Assembly (NCBI GenBank): GCA_024760525.1
Contig: CP060499.1
Location: 3,245,501-3,309,500, forward strand
From: Nitrospira sp.
GTDB taxonomy: Bacteria > Nitrospirota > Nitrospiria > Nitrospirales > Nitrospiraceae
Direction of reading: 5' to 3'
DNA: 64,000 nt
Below are positions 33,274 to 41,546 of the stretch, in pieces. The translations under genes were made by a program, and so were the position numbers. The notes beneath the pieces were generated by a model that was not told where the DNA came from, searched no databases, and was given only the letters and a program-made list of their open reading frames with translations. The first letter of the stretch is position 1; each line of letters starts with the position of its first letter.

Positions 33274-33528
33274 TTACAGGAGTCTTCCTTCGGAGGTTCG
33301 ACCCAGATCACTTCTGAGTTGCGACTGCCGGTTTTGGAGAATGACCGGATCAATCACTTCCCCACATTGTACACAACGTCTGACCAGAAAATCGGCACGC
33401 GAGTGACCAACCATAGAATCGAACGACTCCTCAGCGACCATAAGTCCCGTGCATCTGAAGCATCGTGTGGAACCAGCCGGACTCTCCTGCCGGTTCAGAG
33501 TGTTTTCATATAATCCCGCCGTTGCCAT
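33274..33528 (-). CDS. Small zinc-ribbon protein, paralogue of 13793-14038
   Basis: An 84-residue protein with Cys pairs CFRC at 23-26 and CVQC at 52-55 forming a likely zinc ribbon. The blocks CxRCxGLMV and RRCVQCGEVIDPVI repeat those of the protein at 13793-14038, though this copy has a longer polar N-terminus and tail. The ATG at 33528 lies six bases after GGGAGG; a TTG two codons earlier is less likely. It is the third gene of the DoxX operon, 16 bases downstream of the DoxX stop. No function is known. Confidence 0.8.
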   Translation of the reverse strand: MATAGLYENTLNRQESPAGSTRCFRCTGLMVAEESFDSMVGHSRADFLVRRCVQCGEVIDPVILQNRQSQLRSDLGRTSEGRLL

Positions 33529-33544
33529 GATCAACCTCCCTTGT

Positions 33545-34036
33545 TCAACCTTCCGCAGGTTTCATCACGGGCGCCCGCAAGACTCGATGGCCAGCCTCAA
33601 GCCGATGAGCAATGACACCGTCCAACGCCCACTTGCCTCCCCCGATCACGACAAGGGCGGCGCTCATGGCAATGACCAGCAAGTGATATTCGAAGCCTTC
33701 TCCCTGCTGCTGCCCAAACCAGTTCATGAAAAACCCCTGTGACCAATGCACAGTGGCGATCGCACCGATCATGATCGCGATAAAACTTGCTGCGGTAAAT
33801 CGAGTCAGAAACCCTATGATCAGACCAAGACTCCCGAGCGACTCTCCGATGATGACAAGAAAAGCCACAAGCCACGGCAGCCCCATCTTTTGAGTGAAGA
33901 ATCCCATCGTTCCTTCGAAGCCATTACCGCCAAACCAGCCCAGCAATTTCTGCGCACCATGAGCGAAGATCACCGCTCCGAGTCCAATCCGCAAAATCAA
34001 TCCTGCCCACGAATCGTCAGTCTTGAACAATGACAT
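33545..34036 (-). CDS. DoxX family membrane protein
   Basis: A 163-residue inner-membrane protein with four helices. ILRIGLGAVIFAHGAQKLLGWFGG is the typical first helix and loop, followed by GESLGSLGLIIGFLTR and an HHxxW-like WSQGFFMNW loop. Family members have been tied to thiosulfate oxidation in archaea, to oxidative-stress complexes with SodA in mycobacteria and to quinone or membrane redox chemistry, so a redox or stress role is reasonable but unproven. GGGAGGTGTGCC precedes the ATG. A 46-codon membrane-peptide gene lies 14 bases upstream. Confidence 0.92.
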   Translation of the reverse strand: MSLFKTDDSWAGLILRIGLGAVIFAHGAQKLLGWFGGNGFEGTMGFFTQKMGLPWLVAFLVIIGESLGSLGLIIGFLTRFTAASFIAIMIGAIATVHWSQGFFMNWFGQQQGEGFEYHLLVIAMSAALVVIGGGKWALDGVIAHRLEAGHRVLRAPVMKPAEG

Positions 34037-34050
34037 GGCACACCTCCCGC

Positions 34051-34191
34051 CTATCTACGATTGATCAAGGAGAGCACTCGACGACCTCCGACTGCCCTCG
34101 ACATCGCATGCTTGATCAACATCCTTGTCATGCCCAACGGCAACGCAATGAGCGCGGCGTACCACAAGCTCCACAGAATTAGTTCTTGCAT
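34051..34191 (-). CDS. 46-residue membrane peptide, first gene of the DoxX operon
   Basis: The ATG at 34191 is preceded by GGAGG with a six-base spacer and opens a 46-codon frame ending in TAG at 34051-34053. The product starts MQELILWSLWYAALIALPLG, one hydrophobic helix, followed by a basic tail rich in Arg (SRAVGGRRVLSLINRR), which suggests an inner-membrane peptide with its tail in the cytoplasm. It is 14 bases ahead of DoxX and about 40 bases behind a sigma-54 type promoter, which is strong context for a real gene. No homologue is recognised by eye. Confidence 0.6.
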   Translation of the reverse strand: MQELILWSLWYAALIALPLGMTRMLIKHAMSRAVGGRRVLSLINRR

Positions 34192-34233
34192 GACTCACCT
34201 CCAGTTCTCTCAATTGGTGCTACATATGCCTAT

Positions 34234-34250
34234 GGCAAGAGGTATTCCAA
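34234..34250 (-). promoter_or_regulatory. Sigma-54 type promoter of the DoxX operon
   Basis: On the minus strand the sequence TTGGAATACCTCTTGCC has GG and GC separated by exactly ten bases, the spacing of -24/-12 elements, and keeps TTGG and TTGC of the consensus. Transcription would begin near 34223, about 30 bases before the 46-codon gene. A sigma-54 activator gene lies close by at 34524-36065. Confidence 0.65.
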
Positions 34251-34343
34251 TTTGCACCCTCGCGGGACTAGATCGCTAACCTATTGTATTCTCAAGTGAA
34301 TGTCGTTTCATTTCATCAGGAGAGAGTCTTGCCGATTACGCCA

Positions 34344-34400
34344 TGACGAGGCCACGAAGACGATGGGTCGTCAAGTGACGAAATAGTTCGTCACGCGACG
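34344..34400. promoter_or_regulatory. Paired TGACGA palindromes, probable upstream activator sites
   Basis: Four half sites alternate as TGACGA (34344), TCGTCA (34368), TGACGA (34376) and TCGTCA (34388). The inner pair is part of a 32-base inverted repeat at 34369-34400 with 14-base arms, CGTCAAGTGACGAA and TTCGTCACGCGACG, that mismatch at two positions. The distance of about 120 to 150 bases to the sigma-54 promoter is that of an enhancer site for an activator, most simply the product of the adjacent gene. Confidence 0.6.
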
Positions 34401-34523
34401 GGAATGGAGGCGCTGAAAGGATGTTGCTTCTGAACGAGTCTAACCGCTCGGCCTTGACGCGTACCGGAGAAGAATCGGAACCGACTACCGCAACGACAGA
34501 CTGTCAGGTGGCGAGACCAACTC

Positions 34524-36065
34524 TTACTCGAGAGGGCGGGTGATACCGAGCTTCTGCATCTTTGATTGGAGGGTCGTCCGTTTAATCCCCAATCGGGCCG
34601 CGGCACCCGAGGTGCCGCCGATGACCCACTTTGTCTCACGCAGAGCGCGCAAGATCTGCTCACGTTCTGCCTCTTCAAGCGTCGCCGGAGAGCCGAGCGA
34701 AAGCGGGTGGTCATTGTGCAGTTCTCTGATGGGCACATGCAGATCCGTCCCCTGCGTCAGAATGACGGAACGCTCGATGAGATTTTCCAATTCGCGAACG
34801 TTGCCGGGCCAGGCATATCGGGAGAGCATGTCGAGCGTCCTGGCGGGAACCGTTTGGATATCTTTCTTCATGCGGACAGCGTAGTGCTGGGTGAAATAGC
34901 GGACGAGGACAGGAATGTCCTCTCTGCGTTCGCGCAAGGGGGGCAAGGTCACCGGAAAAACATTCAGCCGATAGTACAAGTCACTGCGAAACTGCTTCGC
35001 CTCCACCAAACTCTTGAGATCTCGGTTTGTGGCGGCTACCAGCCGCACGTCAACGTGAATGGTTTTGGTACTACCCAACCGTTCGAATTCCTGTTCTTGC
35101 AGCACTCGGAGCAGCTTCGATTGTAACTCCAGGGGGATTTCTCCCACTTCGTCGAGGAAGATTGTCCCTTTATCGGCCAGCTCGAATCGGCCGGCTTTCT
35201 GAGAAATAGCACCCGTGAAAGCGCCCCGCTCATGTCCAAAGAGTTCGCTTTCCAACAGGCCGGTCGGAATGGCGGCACAGTTCAGCTTGACGAACGTGCG
35301 CTCGCTACGGCCGCTCAGTCGATGGACGGCGCGGGCGATGAGTTCTTTACCAGTCCCAGTTTCCCCTTGAATGAGCACCGTCGAATCCGTCGGAGCCACG
35401 ACTTCGACTTGTTTCAAAACCTGCATGAGCGCGTGGCTGTCGCCGATGATATCCTCAAATCCGTGTTCGATGCGCAGCTCTTCTTCGAGATAGAGCTTTT
35501 CTTTGGCCAGTTTGTCTTTGAGTTCTTCAATTTGCTGAAACGCCAGGGCATTTTCCACTGCGACAGCCACTTGTTTGGCGACTTGCTGGAGAAACTCTAA
35601 ATCCGTGTCGTTATAGGCTTCTTTCTGTAAGCTCAAAAAGCCCATCGCACCCATTCGCCCTCTCGCCGTGGTTAAAGGGACGAAGCAAAACGACTGCGTC
35701 CCATCCTCCTTCATGAGTTCAATGACCTTTGGCCAACGGGGTTCTTCCGAGAGGTTCGGGACCAACAGTGACTGTTGCATTTGCCACACTAATCCGGCAG
35801 GACAATCTTCAATCGCCACCTCATGCCCGCCCACGAGATCAGCCGGTACATTGGCCTGGATCGTATGCAACCGCATCACCTTCTTCACGGGATCGTGGAG
35901 GGACAAGTCCACGTAATTGACTTGCACAACCCGAGGTAAGCGGTGAGCTAAATCATGGAAGAGCTGATCGAGGTCTCGTTGCGCAGCAATCACCTGTGCG
36001 ACTTCCAAGAGCGCCTCATAGCGCTCCGCGAGCGTCTCACAGGGACTTATGCTTGGCCGATCCAT
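34524..36065 (-). CDS. Sigma-54 dependent activator, GAF-AAA-Fis
   Basis: A 513-residue enhancer-binding protein that opens sigma-54 promoters with ATP hydrolysis. Residues 15-175 form a GAF input domain. The AAA domain has Walker A GETGTGKE (234-241), the sigma-contact loop GAFTGA (281-286), Walker B TIFLDE (301-306) and the PGNVRELENLIERS segment. A Fis-type helix-turn-helix lies at 463-508. There is no receiver, so the signal is a ligand or redox event at GAF rather than phosphorylation. The domain order matches FhlA/NorR-like activators. The likely target is the DoxX operon promoter next to it. Confidence 0.95.
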   Translation of the reverse strand: MDRPSISPCETLAERYEALLEVAQVIAAQRDLDQLFHDLAHRLPRVVQVNYVDLSLHDPVKKVMRLHTIQANVPADLVGGHEVAIEDCPAGLVWQMQQSLLVPNLSEEPRWPKVIELMKEDGTQSFCFVPLTTARGRMGAMGFLSLQKEAYNDTDLEFLQQVAKQVAVAVENALAFQQIEELKDKLAKEKLYLEEELRIEHGFEDIIGDSHALMQVLKQVEVVAPTDSTVLIQGETGTGKELIARAVHRLSGRSERTFVKLNCAAIPTGLLESELFGHERGAFTGAISQKAGRFELADKGTIFLDEVGEIPLELQSKLLRVLQEQEFERLGSTKTIHVDVRLVAATNRDLKSLVEAKQFRSDLYYRLNVFPVTLPPLRERREDIPVLVRYFTQHYAVRMKKDIQTVPARTLDMLSRYAWPGNVRELENLIERSVILTQGTDLHVPIRELHNDHPLSLGSPATLEEAEREQILRALRETKWVIGGTSGAAARLGIKRTTLQSKMQKLGITRPLE

Positions 36066-36144
36066 ACGCGCAAGTATGGACTACCGATCAGCGGTAGCTC
36101 AAGTGGTCTCATCGTTAAACCGGCAACAACGGCCTCCCTGGTCA

Positions 36145-36381
36145 TCAGAGGGTTTGATGCGTTCCGTCGCAGTACGGCGGGGTCTTAGTCTGCTTGCACT
36201 GACACAAGGCGACTTCCTGTTTCTCTGTGAGCGTAAATTCGACCGGCTCGAATCCGGTCCCTTGATGTGACCCATCACAGAACGGTTGATCTCGCGAACG
36301 TCCACACGCACACCAGTAGTAGGTTCCCGGGTCCAATGACACTACCGCCGGCTGCTTGGCTGCAATGCGTGGCTGTCCCAT
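36145..36381 (-). CDS. CDGSH iron-sulfur protein with two cluster motifs
   Basis: A 78-residue protein with two CDGSH domains, each binding a redox-active [2Fe-2S] cluster through three Cys and one His: CACGRSRDQPFCDGSH and CQCKQTKTPPYCDGTH. The second ends in GTH in place of GSH, a common variant. ATG 36381 lies seven bases after GGGAGG. The gene is 79 bases upstream of the sigma-54 activator on the same strand and may be co-transcribed with it, adding to the redox theme of the locus. Confidence 0.93.
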   Translation of the reverse strand: MGQPRIAAKQPAVVSLDPGTYYWCACGRSRDQPFCDGSHQGTGFEPVEFTLTEKQEVALCQCKQTKTPPYCDGTHQTL

Positions 36382-36520
36382 GAGTGTGCCTCCCTCGGTC
36401 ATAGGTAAGTCGGACTACGCGGCCGAAGTATACCGTTTCATGACGCACTTCGCACCGTCTCCTTGCGCGAGGCCCTCCAGTCGCTTCCCTCTCACTCGAT
36501 CTGCCCTCTACAGACTCCTT

Positions 36521-36573
36521 ACGATTGATTCATGAAGAGGCGGTATTCCTCACCTCCTCTATGGTATTTTCGT
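36521..36573 (+). repeat. 53-base element upstream of the universal stress gene
   Basis: This segment aligns without gaps to 43852-43904, with most differences in the first twelve bases; the block TCTATGGTATTTTCGT is identical. It ends 31 bases before the GTG of the stress gene. It could be a shared promoter or a binding site. TATGGTAT could serve as a -10 element, but no clear -35 was seen. Confidence 0.7.
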
Positions 36574-36604
36574 ATCCTCCGTTGGCAGGCCCGCGGAGTT
36601 CGTC

Positions 36605-37567
36605 GTGAATACGACCGCACGCAAGAATGGAACACTCCTCCTGGCGACCGACTTTTCGAAGCCGGGGAAACTGGTGTTTCCGTATGCTCTTAAACTTGCA
36701 CTGGCGTTGAATCTCCGTCTCATGGTCCTGCATGTCGTGAAAGCCCCTCCCGGCTTCGAGCATTGGTCTCCGGCCGCGCGCCGCTCCCTTCATTCCTTGA
36801 AAACCAAGGCTCTGCTTGAACTGGGCCGGATAGTTCGCCTTGCCCACGAGAACAGCCTCATAGCCCATCACAGACTGCTGGTGGGCATTCCTGTGGATTC
36901 CATCCTGGAAGTTGCGCATAGCTCTCACGTTGTCCTTATCGCCATGGGAACTCAAGGTAAGACCGGCTGGGATCGGCTTCGGCTAGGCAGCGTTGCGGAG
37001 AGCACCTTGCGCCGGACGCTCTGCGCCGTTCTTACGGTCAGCGCGTCTGTTACGCACCATACCCCTGTCAATCCACACCGGCTGAGGATATCTCGCCTTC
37101 TAGTAGCAACGGACTTTTCTGCTTCTTCGAAGGCCGCGCTTCGGACCGCCGTCGTGCTGGCAAAACGGCTAAACGCGCGGGTGGTGCTGGTCCATGCCAC
37201 CGAGCCATCAGCCTCCTCGCAATCTGACACTCTTCGCGTCGTTGAACTCTCGCGGAGGCGCTGTGACCAACAGCTCCAGAAGATCATATCGACGTTCCGA
37301 GCAGATGAGGTCATCGCCGATAAGGTCGTGATCACGGGAAATCCGGTTGAGGTCATTCTTGACCAGGCAAAACACCAGAAAACCGATCTCATCCTCGTTG
37401 GAACCCATGGCCGTCGCGGTATGAAGCGACTCATGCTCGGCAGTGTTGCCGAAGCTGTGGTTCGAAGAGCCGCGTGCCCGGTCTTTACTGTGAAGGCTCA
37501 AGTGAGAAACCCGTTTGACATCACGAACGGTGCGAGGCGCTCCTCTCCGCGCAACAGTACCCGTTAA
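36605..37567 (+). CDS. Tandem universal stress protein (two UspA domains)
   Basis: A 320-residue cytoplasmic protein made of two Usp domains, about 10-145 and 160-298. The second has the ATP-binding signature GTHGRRGMKRLMLGSVAEAVV followed by PVFTV; the first has GTQGKTGWDRLRLGSVAE. The start is a GTG at 36605 with a poor ribosome site. It is preceded by a 53-base element also found before the CPA2 antiporter gene, which hints at joint stress control. The last 25 residues are polar and lie outside the fold. Confidence 0.93.
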   Translation: MNTTARKNGTLLLATDFSKPGKLVFPYALKLALALNLRLMVLHVVKAPPGFEHWSPAARRSLHSLKTKALLELGRIVRLAHENSLIAHHRLLVGIPVDSILEVAHSSHVVLIAMGTQGKTGWDRLRLGSVAESTLRRTLCAVLTVSASVTHHTPVNPHRLRISRLLVATDFSASSKAALRTAVVLAKRLNARVVLVHATEPSASSQSDTLRVVELSRRRCDQQLQKIISTFRADEVIADKVVITGNPVEVILDQAKHQKTDLILVGTHGRRGMKRLMLGSVAEAVVRRAACPVFTVKAQVRNPFDITNGARRSSPRNSTR

Positions 37568-37853
37568 TACGCTTCGGCTTCCAGAGAATCGAAATATCAC
37601 CGGCGATACAACGTCAGTCAGTTACACAACCGCGCCGCCCCCGTTGAGGTGGCTCTTTTCAGGACATTCAAGAACTTAAGAGGTTATGGTCAGTACCAAC
37701 GAGCGCGGGCGGACCTGTAACAGGGACCACATTGGGCATGCTCTCGCTTGATCTTACCTCCTCGTATTCGTTATAAGGGACTGCCGATGCTTTCAGGCCG
37801 TTAAGCTGACCTGGCATTTTTTCAGTACAGAGCCTTATCTGAAAGGAGATCGC
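37568..37853. other. Intergenic region, nothing definite
   Basis: A 286-base gap without a credible gene or hairpin with T run. The AAAGGAGATCGC ribosome site of the next gene is at its right edge, and the promoter of that gene should lie here, but I could not pick one. Confidence 0.4.
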
Positions 37854-38387
37854 ATGCGAGTCGTTCTGCACTTCATTTTCGTATTAGGTATAGGTGTGTC
37901 CGCATTTCTAATCAACGCCTCTTCAGCATATGCCAAGACCGTTGAGTCAGGAGACTCCAGTTCGAGTTGGAACGGAACCGGCGAGTTCTTGGAACTTGGA
38001 AACGGAGAACAGGTCGTCAATGGAATTGTAAAAGGGGTGTTGATCTCCCGTCATAAGGACGGGGGCAAGCTGATTGTCCATTCATCCAAACTGACCTGTC
38101 CGGTGCGCGTGAATCTTAATAGAAGCAAGGATTATCAGGCGATAGAAGGCCTCTGCACGATCGTGGCGCATGAAGGCAAGGACGTCGGATATGCCCACTG
38201 GAAGTGCACTGGAAATTTAAAAGAATGTGTGGGCGATTTCACGTTTACGGGCGGTTCCGGTGGATTCACCGGAATGTCAGGAACAACCCCTTTCCAGACC
38301 AGCATTGTTTTTGAGCTGCAGGAAGGGAAAAGCGGTCAAGCGATCGGGTATGCGGTCTGGCCGAATCTGACGTATACATTGCCCTAG
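37854..38387 (+). CDS. Uncharacterised exported protein with four cysteines
   Basis: A 177-residue protein with a classical signal peptide ending in SSAYA before Lys, so the mature form is periplasmic or secreted. The body is Gly-rich and beta-like, with four Cys (LTCPV, GLCTI, WKCTG, ECVG) that could form two disulfides. GAAAGGAG precedes the ATG. It is a single gene, followed by a 34-base hairpin at 38429-38462. I do not recognise the family. Confidence 0.75.
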   Translation: MRVVLHFIFVLGIGVSAFLINASSAYAKTVESGDSSSSWNGTGEFLELGNGEQVVNGIVKGVLISRHKDGGKLIVHSSKLTCPVRVNLNRSKDYQAIEGLCTIVAHEGKDVGYAHWKCTGNLKECVGDFTFTGGSGGFTGMSGTTPFQTSIVFELQEGKSGQAIGYAVWPNLTYTLP

Positions 38388-38755
38388 GTAACCATCTCCT
38401 GTTTACTCGCCTTTCAGTCATTGTTACGGGAGGAGCTTCCAATGAACGATGGAAGTTCCTCCTACAAAACTCCGACTTTACCCGTATAGCTGTTTGATCA
38501 GTAACCCTACCTGGTTTCTCTCCCGACAGAAATCCTCACCCAGACCACCCCCCATTCTTTCATCCTCTTTTCGAGGCTCTTCTCATCACTAAACCTTTCA
38601 CGCGGTGAGAATCGAGCGCACGCTGATGACTTCGGGGTGGCGTACGATGAAAGCTGCTCGAACCCTTATTTCAGGTGGTGTGAGAAATCGGGCACAGCTC
38701 AGGCTTCCCCTTAGCTTGGGCCAACGGAAAGTCGGAACAGACAAGACTCACTTCG
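38388..38755. other. Intergenic region with one strong hairpin
   Basis: A 368-base gap between convergent genes. Apart from the hairpin at 38429-38462 I see no gene; a 67-codon plus-strand frame at 38605-38808 runs into the opposite receiver gene and has no ribosome site. Confidence 0.45.
38429..38462 (+). terminator. Strong stem-loop after the exported-protein gene
   Basis: GGAGGA-G-CTTCCA and TGGAAG-T-TCCTCC pair with one central G-T wobble around an eight-base loop. It lies 42 bases after the stop at 38387. The following bases are TACAAAAC, not a T run, so it may stop transcription poorly or stabilise the mRNA end instead. Confidence 0.55.
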
Positions 38756-39124
38756 TCACGTTGTGGACAACAGTGATTCAATCCGCTGCAGAAGGCCCTG
38801 CGCGCTGAAGGGTTTGACTAGAATATCGTGGGCACCAAAGACCTTAGCCGTTCGACAGACATCGAACCCGTTGATTGGGCTGCCGGAAAGTACCAGAACT
38901 TTGGCGGGCTTGGCACGCGACCGGACATGTAACAGGACTTCCAGACCATCCACATTAGGCATAAAGATGTCCAGCAGGATCACCACAGGCTCAGCCCGTT
39001 CGAGGTAGGCCAATGCTTCCATTCCGTCGCCGGCCTCCTCGACCTGGTAACCCTTGGACTCAAGAATCCGGCGCACCCAGGCTCGAATCTGAGGGTCGTC
39101 ATCCACAACAAGAATCGTGGGCAT
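38756..39124 (-). CDS. Single-domain response regulator
   Basis: A 122-residue receiver with Asp8-Asp9-Asp10, phospho-acceptor Asp52 in LLDIFMPNVDG, a Ser80-Gly switch site and Lys104-Pro. No output domain follows. It lies 160 bases downstream of a hybrid kinase gene on the same strand and may be its partner. The sequence GAHDILVKPF is typical of the family to which the broken receiver at 14107-14468 also belongs. Confidence 0.94.
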   Translation of the reverse strand: MPTILVVDDDPQIRAWVRRILESKGYQVEEAGDGMEALAYLERAEPVVILLDIFMPNVDGLEVLLHVRSRAKPAKVLVLSGSPINGFDVCRTAKVFGAHDILVKPFSAQGLLQRIESLLSTT

Positions 39125-39284
39125 AAGATCCTCACACGCTACGCAGACATCCTGTCCGGTCCCAAGTTCATCGAGGATTCACCGGACTTGGCGGAGTTGG
39201 ACTCCGAAATATGTGGCTCCATAAATGGATCAACCTCTTGGGGTTAGACTCGCCATCGCTTCAGGCTCGTTTGGAATGGTCGGT

Positions 39285-41267
39285 TCATCCCAGAATCGCT
39301 CGAACCTTATTGGCAAGCGAATGGACCGTGAACGGCTTCTGCACAAACTCGCTACCAGGATCCATAAAGCCCTGCGCCGTCACGTAGTCCTCCGAGTAAC
39401 CGGACATGAAGATCACTCTTAATCCTGGACGCAACTGCAGCATCTCCCGGGCAAACTCCCTCCCGTTCATCATCGGCATGACCACATCGCTTACAAGAAG
39501 TTGGATCGGGTCTTCGGCAATCCTGACCAGTGCCAGCGCCTCAATCTGACTCCTCGCCTCCAGAACCAGGTACCCCAGGGACTTCAGAATCTCGACGGCG
39601 ACCAAGCGTACGTTGGCATCATTCTCGACCACAAGGATCGTCTCGGTGCCTCGCTCGACTGTCAGGGGAGCCAGGGGAGCGCTACCCATCCCATTCCGAT
39701 TCCCGTCCTGGGAAGCGCGAGGAAAGTAGATCCGAAACGTGGTTCCTTGCCCCGGCTCACTATAGACCCAGATGCTGCCTCCGCTTTGCTTGACACTCCC
39801 ATAGACCGTGGCCAGCCCCAAGCCGGTTCCTCGGTCGCCCTTCGTGGTAAAGAAGGGCTCGAAGATGCGGGATTTGGTCTGCTCGTCCATGCCGCACCCG
39901 GTATCGATCACCGCAAGCATCACATAGCGGCCGGGCGATACCGCAACGTGCGAGCGGGCATACAGTTCGTCCAACTCAACCTCACCCGTTTCGATCGTGA
40001 CAGTGCCCGTGCGGCCTATGGCATCACGCGCGTTGATCACAAGATTCAGGAGCACCTGCTGGACCTGGCAAGGATCGGCGAAAATGGAACTCAACGAAGG
40101 AGCTAACCGTGGCGACAACTGAACACCGGTTCCGACCAAACGCTGCAGCAGATCATTCGCTTTGCTGATCTCCGAGTTCAGGTCCAGCACCTGCGGACGG
40201 TGTTCCTGTCTGCGGCTGAACGCCAACAGTTGTTGCGTTAAGGCGAGCGCATGCTCGCCCGCTGTGCGTATCTGCTTGACATGACTGTAGAGCTGATCTT
40301 CTGCTGAGAGTTGACTTTCGATCAATTGGCTGTAGCCCAGGATGGCCGTGAGGACGTTGTTAAAATCGTGCGCGATGCCGCCGGCCAAGCGGCCTAGAGA
40401 TTCGATCTTCTGGGCTTGCAGGAGCTGCGATTCCAGCAACTTGCGATCGGTGATATCGCTCAACGACCCGGCCATGCGGGAGGCGCGTCCGGACCCATCC
40501 CAGATCGCAATCCCACGAGCCCTGAACCATCGGACTTCTCCCTGTTTGGTGCGCAACCGATATTCGATGTCGTAACGAACCGTTCGGCGCTCAAGGTAGG
40601 CCGTGATTGCGGCGAAGACTCGCGCCCGATCGTCCGGATGCAACAGGGCGTCCCAACTCGCGAGGACGTGGGGCAACTCATGCTCGGCGTAGCCGAGCAT
40701 CTCTTTCAGGTGTGTGGAATACCACACCGGCTGAGCCGGATTATGCCAGGGCATTTCCGGCAAGAACGTGACGTCCCAGAGGCCGTCGGATGAGCCGGAG
40801 ACGGCGAGATGGAATCGCTCCATGGTCTCGCGCAGCCGTTCCATGGTCTGTCGAAGGATCGCCTCGCTTTCTTTGTGGGTTAGGACCACGGCGCGAAGCG
40901 CCTGAAACTGCGCACTCAAGCTCCGGAGGATCGACCGGAGTTGATCGAGGCCGTGCACCTTATCAATGAACAATTCAGCCCCTGCCGCGAGACAGGCTTC
41001 GCGGTATTCCTGATCCACGTAATTCGTCAGGATGATCGTGATCGGCGCCGGCTTCTTGCTTTTGACACGCCGGAGCACCTCGATCCCTGTTTTCACCGGC
41101 ACGTTGATGTCGAGAATCGCAACATTGGGACATTCCCTCTCGATGAGGGCAAGCACTTCTTGCCCTTCATCTGCCGTCCCGACGACTTCGACGCCCGGGA
41201 CATCCTGTAAGATCGTATACAACTTGCGGCGCACGATCGCCTCACCATCCGCAATGAGCACTTTCAT
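39285..41267 (-). CDS. Hybrid histidine kinase, receiver-PAS-kinase-receiver
   Basis: A 660-residue cytoplasmic protein. An N-terminal receiver (1-120) has Asp53 in LDINVPVKTG and Lys103. A PAS domain with its PAC end (155-275, EVRWFRARG and DITDRK) follows, then the kinase core with His300 in GIAHDFNNVL, the ATP-binding lobe with DTGCGMD and GTGLGLATV, and a C-terminal receiver (about 545-660) with SDVVMPMMNG and QKPF. The order fits a kinase with both an upstream input receiver and a downstream phosphorelay receiver. The ATG has AAGAGGCAAGTC before it. The receiver at 38756 follows on the same strand. Confidence 0.95.
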   Translation of the reverse strand: MKVLIADGEAIVRRKLYTILQDVPGVEVVGTADEGQEVLALIERECPNVAILDINVPVKTGIEVLRRVKSKKPAPITIILTNYVDQEYREACLAAGAELFIDKVHGLDQLRSILRSLSAQFQALRAVVLTHKESEAILRQTMERLRETMERFHLAVSGSSDGLWDVTFLPEMPWHNPAQPVWYSTHLKEMLGYAEHELPHVLASWDALLHPDDRARVFAAITAYLERRTVRYDIEYRLRTKQGEVRWFRARGIAIWDGSGRASRMAGSLSDITDRKLLESQLLQAQKIESLGRLAGGIAHDFNNVLTAILGYSQLIESQLSAEDQLYSHVKQIRTAGEHALALTQQLLAFSRRQEHRPQVLDLNSEISKANDLLQRLVGTGVQLSPRLAPSLSSIFADPCQVQQVLLNLVINARDAIGRTGTVTIETGEVELDELYARSHVAVSPGRYVMLAVIDTGCGMDEQTKSRIFEPFFTTKGDRGTGLGLATVYGSVKQSGGSIWVYSEPGQGTTFRIYFPRASQDGNRNGMGSAPLAPLTVERGTETILVVENDANVRLVAVEILKSLGYLVLEARSQIEALALVRIAEDPIQLLVSDVVMPMMNGREFAREMLQLRPGLRVIFMSGYSEDYVTAQGFMDPGSEFVQKPFTVHSLANKVRAILG

Positions 41268-41546
41268 GACTTGCCTCTTCGCAGTTTAGTCGTAGACAAG
41301 CATTGCCTAGTTTCAACATGCATGGGACCAGCGCAAGCGTCTATCGGCAAAAATGGGAATTTCCTGTCGGAAAATCGTGGGTCAGTGTCGAAGAATTCCC
41401 GAAGATAGCGTGGGACGGCATGTGGACAGCCTCAAGAACCATCAGGAGGCAACTCAGGGCCGAAGTGAGCAACACCTGACCGTGCCCGAATGGAGACACA
41501 ACATCGTGGCAGGGCAACTGATGGGTGGACCGGGAAAGAGGAACGT
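41268..41546. other. Intergenic region, nothing definite
   Basis: A 279-base gap between two sensor groups. Frames crossing it overlap the NarL-type gene and are shadows. The promoter of the hybrid kinase should lie near 41290-41340, but no hexamers stood out. Confidence 0.4.

Noticed and set aside
38605..38808. 67-codon plus-strand frame before a receiver gene
   Set aside because: No ribosome site, and its end overlaps the opposite-strand receiver coding region.
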